From Anderseniella sp. (GTDB taxonomy: Bacteria > Pseudomonadota > Alphaproteobacteria > Rhizobiales > Aestuariivirgaceae): a DNA stretch of 7,366 bases. The translations under genes and the position numbers were made by a program. The stretch spans positions 1 to 7,366 of the forward strand of contig JABDRA010000490.1 of assembly GCA_013041995.1 (NCBI GenBank), in the 5' to 3' direction. The notes below the pieces were generated by a model that had not been told where the DNA came from, did no database searches, and worked only from the letters and a program-made list of their open reading frames with translations. Shown here one piece after another: positions 1 to 5,768 of the stretch. How positions within the stretch are numbered: position 1 is the stretch's first letter; each line of letters starts with the position of its first letter.

Positions 1-309
1 GGCTCTGGGCACGGCGTTTTCACCAAGCGCGAGGGCCAGCTGACTACAGACTTCTTCCAGACGATCACCGACATGGCCTACAAGTGGGTGCCTGTCGAGG
101 AAGACGGCAGCTACGAGTTGCGGGACCGCAAGACCGGCGAGGTCAAATACACCGCGACCAGCGCAGACCTTGTTTTCGGTTCGAACTCGATGCTGCGCGC
201 TTATGCTGAGGTCTACGCACAGGACGACAATGAGGAGAAATTCGTTCGCGATTTCGTTGCCGCCTGGACCAAGGTGATGAACGCGGACCGTTTCGACCTG
301 GTCGCGTGA
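1..309 (+). CDS. katG: Catalase-peroxidase KatG, C-terminal fragment (5' end outside window)
   Basis: The open frame enters at base 1 and ends at TGA 307-309, giving the last 102 residues of a protein that normally has about 720-750. The residues match the extreme C terminus of catalase-peroxidases: an HGVFT..G.L..DFF segment near the window start, then W-x-P, a YE-x-RDRKTGEVK segment, the LVFGSNS-x-LRA-x-AEVYA block and the closing FV-x-DFVAAWTKVMN-x-DRFDL. KatG is a haem enzyme that dismutates hydrogen peroxide and also acts as a peroxidase. This part belongs to the C-terminal, haem-free peroxidase-like domain, which supports the fold of the active N-terminal domain. The catalytic residues lie outside the window. 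An ATG at 73 is in frame but is only an internal methionine. A strong hairpin follows ten bases after the stop. Confidence 0.97.
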   Translation, partial: GSGHGVFTKREGQLTTDFFQTITDMAYKWVPVEEDGSYELRDRKTGEVKYTATSADLVFGSNSMLRAYAEVYAQDDNEEKFVRDFVAAWTKVMNADRFDLVA

Positions 310-318
310 TCTGACAAA

Positions 319-348
319 TGTCCGGGCGGGCCCATGCCTGCCCGGACA
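319..348 (+). terminator. Hairpin terminator after katG, possibly bidirectional
   Basis: TGTCCGGGCGGG at 319-330 pairs with CCTGCCCGGACA at 337-348: 12 base pairs, including one G-T wobble, around a six-base loop. It sits 10 bases after the katG stop. No clear T-run follows on either strand, so it is an atypical intrinsic terminator. Because katG and the SoxYZ gene converge here, the same stem could end both transcripts. Confidence 0.6.
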
Positions 349-447
349 CCGCAAAAATGGCAGACTGCTGGGCCGATTTTTAGGTACACACCCTAGCCAG
401 CAAACGCAGAAAACCGGTCAAACGTTTCTATTTAAGTGGAAAAGGCT

Positions 448-1284
448 CTAGCTTCCAGAATTGATCTGCAGGGAGTGCCTGAACACGGTCTCATCCGTAT
501 CCGTGGCTTCCACTTGCATCTTTTCCGCACCATTGGACACATAGTCAAACGCAATGCTGGGGTTTTCCGCCAGCGATATGCCTGCCTCAAAGGTCATCAG
601 CTTCTCGTCGCCCTGATCGATTGCAACCTTCTCCACATACCGTGGCAGAATATATCGCAATGTGATCTGGTCGAGTTGCAGGCCGGTCAGATTGGGGTGA
701 GAAATATCCAGTTTTGTGCGCATCATCGGCTTGGCAATGGTCGAGACATTCACGGGCGCCACGATCTGTGTCAGCCGCATATCGCCCAGAGTCTTCGCGG
801 CAACATCCAGCGTTGTCGTCGGCGGCGCGGCGCAGGCTCCAAGACCGGATGTCTTGACCATTGCTTCGCTCATGAACAACTGGCCGTTCCCGGCTTCCAC
901 AATTGCACGCACCGGTGACGGCCCGTTAAATCGCATGCTGGCCGACACCCACACGCTGGAGCGTTGCTGTTCAGGCCTTACGGTCAGGGAAACCGGCATC
1001 GGGTTTTCATCGATAATGATTGTAACGGACTTTACCTTTGCCCCGTTGGGCAACGATGCCTGCACAGATACCGGCACCTGGCGGTCATCCTTTGCCCGAT
1101 ATGGCACTTCCAGCTTCACTACAGAATCGTTCCGGGTGATCAAGCGCTGGCCGAAAACACTTGGTTTCAGTTCTGCCCAGGTCAGTTCGACCGACAGCGC
1201 TGCGCTGGAAGACATTGACAAACCTGCGTATATCGCGCCGACAGCCAGGCCCAAGTGAAAGAAAGGTTTTTTACCCAAAATCAT
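448..1284 (-). CDS. Exported SoxYZ-like fusion carrier protein (quinoprotein dehydrogenase-associated type)
   Basis: The 278-residue product reads as a signal peptide, a SoxY-like domain (about residues 30-145) and a SoxZ-like domain (about 185-265) in one chain. SoxY and SoxZ form the periplasmic carrier that holds sulfur intermediates on a cysteine. Fused versions are known as 'quinoprotein dehydrogenase-associated SoxYZ-like carriers', whose substrate is not established. The SoxZ part shows a HPN-x-TGL stretch and the ISLAENPSIAF block, matching the usual iS-x-NP-x-xxF. The only cysteine is Cys151, in a GLGAC-AAPP segment at the domain junction, where free SoxY carries its C-terminal GGCGG arm. 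The start at ATG 1284 gives a good signal peptide (KK, a hydrophobic core, then a cut near SSSA-ALS), although its ribosome site is poor. In-frame alternatives are ATG 1311 and TTG 1320. No sox genes or PQQ dehydrogenase lie in the window. Confidence 0.85.
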   Translation of the reverse strand: MILGKKPFFHLGLAVGAIYAGLSMSSSAALSVELTWAELKPSVFGQRLITRNDSVVKLEVPYRAKDDRQVPVSVQASLPNGAKVKSVTIIIDENPMPVSLTVRPEQQRSSVWVSASMRFNGPSPVRAIVEAGNGQLFMSEAMVKTSGLGACAAPPTTTLDVAAKTLGDMRLTQIVAPVNVSTIAKPMMRTKLDISHPNLTGLQLDQITLRYILPRYVEKVAIDQGDEKLMTFEAGISLAENPSIAFDYVSNGAEKMQVEATDTDETVFRHSLQINSGS

Positions 1285-1356
1285 GTCCCCGTTGACGGCT
1301 GTGGCCTGCATATGCTGCAAAGCCTGTGTAAGTGTCTCATGCCGCCATTAACCTGC

Positions 1357-1393
1357 TCACGGGACGATACCAGTTAGGCATGTATAACGTCAA
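1357..1393 (-). promoter_or_regulatory. Candidate sigma70-type promoter of the SoxYZ-like gene
   Basis: Read on the minus strand, TTGACG (1393-1388) and TATCGT (1369-1364) are separated by 18 bases. The -35 matches the TTGACA consensus in five of six bases and the -10 matches TATAAT in four of six. Transcription would start near 1357, leaving a leader of about 45-75 bases depending on the start codon used. The assignment rests only on consensus match and position. Confidence 0.45.
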
Positions 1394-1479
1394 CTTTGTG
1401 CCATCACAGAGACCCCATGTTGCTTGCAGGCCGGACACTCAATGGCCTCCTGCAACATGCCAACAGACAGGAATGACCA

Positions 1480-2217
1480 ATGCTGCTTGTCGAAGCGACG
1501 TGGAAAGAAGTTGAAAGCCATCTGGCAGACTCGCGGGCGATTGTCATGCCTATCGGGTCGGTTGAACAGCACGGTCCGATGGGACTGCTGGGAACCGATG
1601 CCATGTGCGCAGAAATCATAGCCCGGCGCGCAGGCGAAATTGGAGGTTTCCTTGTCGGCCCCACCCTGGCGTTGGGGATGGCCCAGTCGCATCTGGCGTT
1701 TCCCGGCACAATCTCATTGAAACCGTCAACCCTTATGGCAGTTGTTGAAGACGTGGTGGCATCGCTGTCGAACTCAGGCTTCCAGCAGATCATTTTTCTG
1801 AACGGCCACGGTGGCAACGTCGCCACCGTGACGACGGCGTTTGGCGAAATTCATGCACAACGCTCCCTGCAGCATGATCCGGACAATCTCGAGCTTGCCC
1901 TGAAAAGCTGGTTTGACCTGCCTGGAATTCGACGTCTGCTTGCCGACATGTATCCCAGCGGTCATGGTTCTCACGCCACACCATCGGAAATCGCGATTAC
2001 CCAGCATGCCTTCCCACATGCTGTGAAGCAGGTTGCGCTGGACCCACAAACTGCACCCGATGGCCGTTTCAGTGATGCGCATGATTTTCGCAAACGATAC
2101 CCGGATGGCCGCAAAGGTGCAGACTCCAGCCTTGCCAAGCCTGAAGACGGCGCAAAACTTATAGAGGCTGCAGCACAGGCACTGGCCGCGGAAATGACCA
2201 GGTACGGCAAGACATGA
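1480..2217 (+). CDS. Creatininase-family metal-dependent amidohydrolase
   Basis: The 245-residue product covers the whole creatininase family fold. Members are cytoplasmic two-metal hydrolases that open cyclic or linear amides (creatinine, formamidopyrimidine deformylase, MftE peptidase); this protein's substrate cannot be read from sequence. The metal ligands are recognisable: the PIGSVEQHG motif with Glu29 and His31, Asp40 in LLGTDA, His110 in FLNGHGGN, and Glu170 in SHATPSE, the usual C-terminal Glu of the NGHGGN-type members. This differs from true Pseudomonas creatininase, which has NGH-x-E, so creatinine hydrolysis should not be assumed. The start is ATG 1480, with AGGA seven to eight bases upstream in CAGGAATGACCA. 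It is transcribed divergently from the SoxYZ-like gene and ends only nine bases from the stop of the convergent gene on the other strand. Confidence 0.9.
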   Translation: MLLVEATWKEVESHLADSRAIVMPIGSVEQHGPMGLLGTDAMCAEIIARRAGEIGGFLVGPTLALGMAQSHLAFPGTISLKPSTLMAVVEDVVASLSNSGFQQIIFLNGHGGNVATVTTAFGEIHAQRSLQHDPDNLELALKSWFDLPGIRRLLADMYPSGHGSHATPSEIAITQHAFPHAVKQVALDPQTAPDGRFSDAHDFRKRYPDGRKGADSSLAKPEDGAKLIEAAAQALAAEMTRYGKT

Positions 2218-2226
2218 GGTGCGCGA

Positions 2227-2727
2227 TTACTCTTTCGGTGGCAGCAGGCCTTGTGGCGCATCAAGAAACCGGATGACATTCTGTTTGACCGGCACTTCCG
2301 ACGACCCCGGTACTTTCACCGTCTTGCCGGCGGGATCAATCTCCACGATCTGCGCAATGTTGCGCCGCAGCTTTCGTCCCGAGCCAACGGCCTGCTGGTG
2401 CAGCTTGGTCGAATACGGCAACTCATAAGCCCGGGGCCTTTGCATCTCGGTTCCCACATCGAGGTCACGCGCCCACAGGTAGATGCTGTCGGGCTCCGCA
2501 ATCTCGATTGCCAGGAGATAGAGCCGCGATGGCAGTTTCTCGGTTGTCATAGGCCAGCCCTGCAGGCCAGGCAGCGACTTGTAGGTGACGATCATGAGTA
2601 CCGTGGCAAGGACCGTTACCATGATCTTGATCCAGTGACTCCAGCGCGAATACAAATGAAGGCTCAGAAGAATGACGCCGAGCATGACGTAGGCTGCTGC
2701 CAGCCCGCCAGTACCTAGTTCGAACAT
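2227..2727 (-). CDS. Two-span membrane protein of unknown family, last gene of the channel operon
   Basis: The 166-residue product is not a family I can name. It begins with two hydrophobic helices (about 6-25 and 33-50) joined by a short SRWSHW turn. A soluble C-terminal part of about 110 residues follows, with a GWP motif at 57-59, a PDSIYLWARDLD segment at 79-90 and a PRAYELPYS-x-KLH segment at 98-110. The pattern of aromatic and proline motifs looks conserved rather than random. The proline-rich end (LLPPKE) is probably flexible. ATG 2727 is chosen because GGAGGA lies six bases upstream, one of the best ribosome sites in the window. It lies 32 bases downstream of the ExbD-like gene and is probably co-transcribed with it, so it is likely an accessory subunit of that membrane complex. 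That role is inferred from position only. Confidence 0.8.
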   Translation of the reverse strand: MFELGTGGLAAAYVMLGVILLSLHLYSRWSHWIKIMVTVLATVLMIVTYKSLPGLQGWPMTTEKLPSRLYLLAIEIAEPDSIYLWARDLDVGTEMQRPRAYELPYSTKLHQQAVGSGRKLRRNIAQIVEIDPAGKTVKVPGSSEVPVKQNVIRFLDAPQGLLPPKE

Positions 2728-2759
2728 ATGTCATCCTCCAAACCGTTGGTCACGGCGCT

Positions 2760-3377
2760 TTAGAATGTGACCAGTTTCTTTTCCAGCCGGTTTATCCGGC
2801 CGATCTTGCCGTCTCGCAAAATGGTGAACCGAACAGCAGTCCGCTCCTCTCCCTTGCGTCTCATGTCGACGGTATCGTTGAAGTATATCTTGTAGACCGG
2901 GTTGACCTTGGCGACCCTGACGGTTACCGGCACCGTGACCTGTTCGACACTCTCGTAATAATGCAGATTGACAGTGTACTCGCCAGGCACAGTGCCGCGA
3001 ACTGCAGCAACCTCCTGGTTCAACACATTCTCGATAACCTTGCCCTCTACCTCAATCTTGTCATTCAACATTCCCCGGTCATCCCGGTCGAGATGAACCA
3101 GGCCGGCTGAACGGTTGCGAAACCAGGTCACGTTCCCTTGAGGATCTTCAATCCAGGTATCAATGTCTTCCTGGCTGCCGTCCGGCCACGTAACGGTAAC
3201 CAGATACTGCGCATCGAGGATCACTTTACCGGCGTCCTTGGCCGGGCTGATAAATATCACTGCAATAAAAAACAGGAACACAAATCCAATGAGGGTGTTG
3301 AACAACAGGTCGGTGAACGCATCGGTGGGTTGACGGCTGTATCCGGAAGAGGACGATCCTTTCAACTGGATTGTCAT
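2760..3377 (-). CDS. MotB/ExbD-like single-span protein with a DUF2135-like periplasmic domain
   Basis: The 205-residue product has a short cytoplasmic head rich in Ser, then one helix at about 24-45, preceded by Asp19 and Asp23 in DAFTDLLFNTLIGF. The Asp-then-helix layout resembles the ion-carrying Asp of ExbD, TolR and MotB. The rest (about 50-205) would be periplasmic. Instead of an OmpA-type peptidoglycan-binding domain it carries what looks like a beta-sandwich of the DUF2135/YfaP type: V-x-VTW (60-64), D-x-D (71-73), EDPQGNVTWF (77-86), HLDRDDRG (95-102) and PGEYTVNLHYY (131-141). A basic tail (GRINRLEKKLVTF) closes it. The ATG overlaps the stop of the upstream MotA/ExbB-like gene as ATGA (3374-3377), so the two are likely translated together as partner subunits. 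The channel assignment is well supported by the pairing; the DUF2135 resemblance is by eye. Confidence 0.8.
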   Translation of the reverse strand: MTIQLKGSSSSGYSRQPTDAFTDLLFNTLIGFVFLFFIAVIFISPAKDAGKVILDAQYLVTVTWPDGSQEDIDTWIEDPQGNVTWFRNRSAGLVHLDRDDRGMLNDKIEVEGKVIENVLNQEVAAVRGTVPGEYTVNLHYYESVEQVTVPVTVRVAKVNPVYKIYFNDTVDMRRKGEERTAVRFTILRDGKIGRINRLEKKLVTF

Positions 3378-4081
3378 GATACACGTGCCTGGTCGCGGAT
3401 GCGGACCAGTTTTCCGATCAACTCCTCGGTGCCGCGGGCCAGTACCATGTATTGCGCGCCCAGTACCATTGCCGTGACCAGGCCTGCGAGGGTTGTATAA
3501 AGCGCTGTCCCCATGCCGCCACTCATGGAAATCAGCAGGGTCTGAATATTTTCCGGTGTTGGTGCTGGTCCGGAAGACAGGGCGCCCAGTATCAGTATGA
3601 AACCGACGATAGTGCCGATCAGTCCGAGCCGGATCAGGATATCGACGAGGTACCAGCCGATTTCGACCGCAGCCCGCAACCTGTCGGCGTAAATCTCGAA
3701 TACCAGACCGCCATCCTTATTGTCCGAGGTTGACTGTTTGCGGGCTTCGATCACCTGCGACACGTAACCTGCCACAAATTGTTCGGGTGTCTGGAACGGT
3801 GACATTTCCTCATTGACGGGCTCGCCCGTGGGCGCCTGCTTTCCTCCCAACCAGGCGTAGGCAGCGTCGATTTGCCTTGTGACGCGAAGGATGTGCCAGA
3901 CGGCATGAAAGGTTGCTCCCAGAAACAGCCCTGCAATCAGGATGGAGAGCTTGCTCTGGTCGGCATCAATGACGCGGGCGAAGTAACCGAGATCATAGGC
4001 CACGTAACACGCAAATACCGCGATCCCAGCCAGCAACACCCAGATTTGCAGGAAAATGTAACTTCGGTTGGTTTTCGCCAT
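3374..4081 (-). CDS. MotA/TolQ/ExbB-family proton channel subunit
   Basis: The 235-residue product has four hydrophobic segments: about 8-29, 45-64, 142-168 and 188-212. The last two contain the family hallmarks. One is RLGLIGTIVGFILIL (151-165), with the GTIVG bend. The other is MSGGMGTALYTTLAGLVTAM (186-205), with the small-residue packing and Thr residues that line the ion path in ExbB, TolQ and MotA. The 75-residue cytoplasmic section between spans two and three is charged, and the C-terminal tail is short, unlike the very long tail of ZorA from the Zorya defence system. Family members form a pentamer around two single-span partner helices and use the ion gradient to do mechanical work across the envelope. 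ATG 4081 lies three bases after the Sel1 gene stop, and its stop overlaps the start of the ExbD-like gene. Confidence 0.88.
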   Translation of the reverse strand: MAKTNRSYIFLQIWVLLAGIAVFACYVAYDLGYFARVIDADQSKLSILIAGLFLGATFHAVWHILRVTRQIDAAYAWLGGKQAPTGEPVNEEMSPFQTPEQFVAGYVSQVIEARKQSTSDNKDGGLVFEIYADRLRAAVEIGWYLVDILIRLGLIGTIVGFILILGALSSGPAPTPENIQTLLISMSGGMGTALYTTLAGLVTAMVLGAQYMVLARGTEELIGKLVRIRDQARVS

Positions 4082-4084
4082 GGT

Positions 4085-4630
4085 CTATTTGAAACCCTCG
4101 GGCCGGAGGGACTCAACCGTGCTATACTTGCGCTTCGCCGCCTGCATTTGCGATGGTGTCTGTTCCAGGCTTCCCGCGATCCATGCCAGATAGGGTTCGG
4201 CGATCTCTTTGCCGTTTGAGCGCGCATGCCGAAGCCAGGCAAACCCGCGTGAAGGTTCGATCGGCAGCCCGCGGCCATAGCGATACATCAAGGACACATT
4301 TATCTGTGCGTCCGGCCAGTCTGCCAAGGCAGAGCGCAGATACCATTCGCTTGCCTTTTTCAGGTCAACAGGAGTTCCCAGCCCCAGATAGTACAGATTT
4401 CCCAGTTGGTTTTGTGACCAGGCATCACCAGTTGCGGCCTTTTCCTTCAGGCGCTCAAAGGCAACCGAATAGTTGCCATTGCGCAGGTCTGTTGCAATGC
4501 TGGTTTCCGGTTTGGCGACCTGCCAGATCAATGCGGCAACAATGGCAGCAGCCATCGCGACCAGCGCAATCCGACGCGACCCGGCAGGCATGCTGACAGT
4601 GCTTTTTGCTGCCTCTGTTGCCTGCTTCAT
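4085..4630 (-). CDS. Membrane-anchored Sel1-repeat (TPR-like) protein, first gene of the operon
   Basis: The 181-residue product has a basic N terminus, one hydrophobic helix at about 21-38, and then two Sel1-like repeats. The first covers about 68-103 (GDAWSQNQLGNLYYLGLGTPVDLKKASEWY) and the second about 104-140 (DAQINVSLMYRYGRGLPIE, then GFAWLRHA). Sel1 repeats are paired helices that bind other proteins and often assemble membrane complexes. With an N-in anchor the repeats would face the periplasm. ATG 4630 is preferred because GGAG lies nine bases upstream and because it leaves a leader of about 31 bases behind the predicted promoter. Longer in-frame starts (ATG 4645 and 4657, GTG 4663) would crowd or overlap the expected transcription start. 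The stop is three bases from the channel gene, so it is probably an assembly or coupling partner of that channel. Confidence 0.85.
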   Translation of the reverse strand: MKQATEAAKSTVSMPAGSRRIALVAMAAAIVAALIWQVAKPETSIATDLRNGNYSVAFERLKEKAATGDAWSQNQLGNLYYLGLGTPVDLKKASEWYLRSALADWPDAQINVSLMYRYGRGLPIEPSRGFAWLRHARSNGKEIAEPYLAWIAGSLEQTPSQMQAAKRKYSTVESLRPEGFK

Positions 4631-4660
4631 CGGGGAGCACTCCATCGGACGCGACATACA

Positions 4661-4697
4661 CACGAAGATTATGCGATGGTTTTTTGTGAAGTGGCAA
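4661..4697 (-). promoter_or_regulatory. Predicted sigma70-type promoter of the four-gene channel operon
   Basis: On the minus strand TTGCCA (4697-4692) and CATAAT (4673-4668) are separated by 18 bases. The -35 matches consensus in four of six bases and the -10 in five of six. Transcription would begin near 4661, about 31 bases before ATG 4630. An inverted repeat, GATGGTT at 4675-4681 and AACCATC at 4699-4705, spans the -35 element and could be an operator. Confidence 0.55.
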
Positions 4698-4768
4698 CAA
4701 CCATCACACGGTTATTCCACCCTCACCGGACAATATTGATTGCCCTATTCAAGTCATATCGGGAGTAA

Positions 4769-4810
4769 ATGATGTCGCGACTGCTTACATCATGCGAGAT
4801 CAGGTCATGA
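4769..4810 (+). promoter_or_regulatory. Possible 13-codon leader ORF overlapping the pentapeptide gene
   Basis: ATG 4769 (or the adjoining ATG 4772) opens a frame of 13 codons, MMSRLLTSCEIRS, ending at TGA 4808-4810. GGGAG at 4761-4765 is a better ribosome site than any in front of the downstream gene. The stop overlaps ATG 4807 as ATGA, the usual layout for translational coupling. No tryptophan, histidine or other attenuator-type codon run is present. It could equally be a chance frame. Confidence 0.35.
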
Positions 4811-5598
4811 AACACCTTATACTGATTTTCGGTTTACTGGTCGGTTGGCCCGGCCTGGGTCTGGCCCAGAGCCCGCTGCAGCATGTGGACCTGACCTCGC
4901 CGGACATGACCCAGGCTGAAATGACCCGAGAAGAGGTTATGGCAGCACTGGCAACAGCCAGTCTTGAGCATCCTGCTGATTTCACCAGCCGGAAGCTCTC
5001 GGGTCTTGATTTGTCCGGGCTTGATTTCAAGCGGGCCGTACTGCGCTTGGCGCGGCTCAACAAGACCAATCTGACCGGTGCAAACCTGGCTGGTGCAGTC
5101 CTGGATCAGGCCTGGATGCTGGAAGCCAATCTGACCAAAGCCAATCTCAAAGATGCCAACCTGTTCCAGGCGCAGTTGCTGAAAGCAATACTTGATGGTG
5201 CGGATCTGTCAGGGGCGCTGATTGCCAGTGACCTGACAGGGGCAAGTATGAAAAACACAAAACTCGTCGGCGCAAACCTGAGCGCAGATATGCGCAACCA
5301 GTCGATGGGGCTGATGCGCGGGGTGTTGGCGTCTGCAAACCTCGAAGGTGCCGATTTCACAAATGCCAACCTGTCCAGAACCAGGTTCGAGTTTGCATCA
5401 ATGAAGGGCGTTATTCTGGAAGGGGCCAACCTGATGCGTGCTGAGCTGGGTGGGGCGGATCTCACCGGAGCCCGTGTCGCTGGTGCAGACTTCACTGATG
5501 CCGATATGACGTCAGCGAAACTCAAAGACCTCGTTGGTGTTGCAGACAGCAATCTTGAACAAGCGGTTAGCAACCTCAACCTGGCATTCCGCAAATAA
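4807..5598 (+). CDS. Secreted pentapeptide-repeat protein
   Basis: The 263-residue product starts with a signal peptide (MKHLILIFGLLVGWPGLGLAQ, cut likely after the final Ala-Gln region), so it should be periplasmic. No lipobox cysteine is present. A 45-residue lead with a charged helix (MTREEVMAALATA) is followed by a long run of A(D/N)LxX pentapeptides, beginning at LSGLDLSGLDF and continuing through units such as TNLTGANLAGA, ADLSGALIASDLTGA, ANLEGADFTNANLS and ADLTGARVAGADFTDADM, with one break around DMRNQSMGLM. Such repeats fold as a right-handed quadrilateral beta-helix, usually a binding scaffold, and no catalytic residues are evident. ATG 4807 is preferred to in-frame ATG 4792: it gives the cleaner signal peptide and sits in an ATGA overlap with an upstream mini-ORF. 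It diverges from the channel operon and may serve the same envelope process, which is inferred from position only. Confidence 0.87.
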   Translation: MKHLILIFGLLVGWPGLGLAQSPLQHVDLTSPDMTQAEMTREEVMAALATASLEHPADFTSRKLSGLDLSGLDFKRAVLRLARLNKTNLTGANLAGAVLDQAWMLEANLTKANLKDANLFQAQLLKAILDGADLSGALIASDLTGASMKNTKLVGANLSADMRNQSMGLMRGVLASANLEGADFTNANLSRTRFEFASMKGVILEGANLMRAELGGADLTGARVAGADFTDADMTSAKLKDLVGVADSNLEQAVSNLNLAFRK

Positions 5599-5700
5599 AT
5601 TGAACTGGCTCTGTCTGGCTAAACTGTAACGGCGGTAAATGGCATCCAACCCCTGAACGGAATAATCCTCGCCTGAACGTGGAATTTGGGTCTATCGTAG

Positions 5701-5725
5701 CGGTGCTTGCCGATGGCAGGCACTG
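5701..5725 (+). terminator. Hairpin between the pentapeptide and GFA-family genes
   Basis: GTGCTTGCC (5703-5711) pairs with GGCAGGCAC (5715-5723) around a GAT loop: nine pairs including one wobble, extendable by two more. It lies 102 bases after the pentapeptide stop and 43 bases before the GFA start. No T-run follows, so it may be a weak terminator, an RNA-stabilising stem, or a leader element of the GFA gene. Confidence 0.35.
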
Positions 5726-5768
5726 AGCCGGGACGGTTGAAACAAGAAAATTCAACAAGGAGGAAGTC

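Noticed and set aside
436..918. 160-codon plus-strand frame opposite the SoxYZ-like gene
   Set aside because: It mirrors the complementary codons of a recognised gene, has unusual composition (His, Arg and Cys rich) and no ribosome site.
716..1258. 180-codon plus-strand frame opposite the SoxYZ-like gene
   Set aside because: Antisense shadow of a gene with a signal peptide and SoxYZ motifs; no domain of its own.
1383..1388. TATAAC as a -10 for the creatininase-family gene
   Set aside because: No acceptable -35 lies at 16-18 bases upstream, and the box sits inside the spacer of the better-matching minus-strand promoter.
2251..2718. 155-codon plus-strand frame opposite the two-span membrane protein
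   Set aside because: The minus-strand frame has the strong GGAGGA site, hydrophobic helices and operon spacing; the plus frame has none of these.
2227..4630. Zorya-type anti-phage defence system
   Set aside because: Zorya has a MotA-like ZorA with a long tail, a ZorB with an OmpA-type domain, and helicase or nuclease partners. None of those features is present here, so only the channel fold is shared.
4736..4765. Promoter for the pentapeptide gene (TTGATT with a downstream TAT-containing box)
   Set aside because: The possible -10 boxes lie at wrong spacings (13-15 bases) and match consensus poorly, so no plus-strand promoter can be assigned.
5605..5621. CTGGCT direct repeat after the pentapeptide stop
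   Set aside because: Two six-base copies are within what chance gives and no further copies follow.
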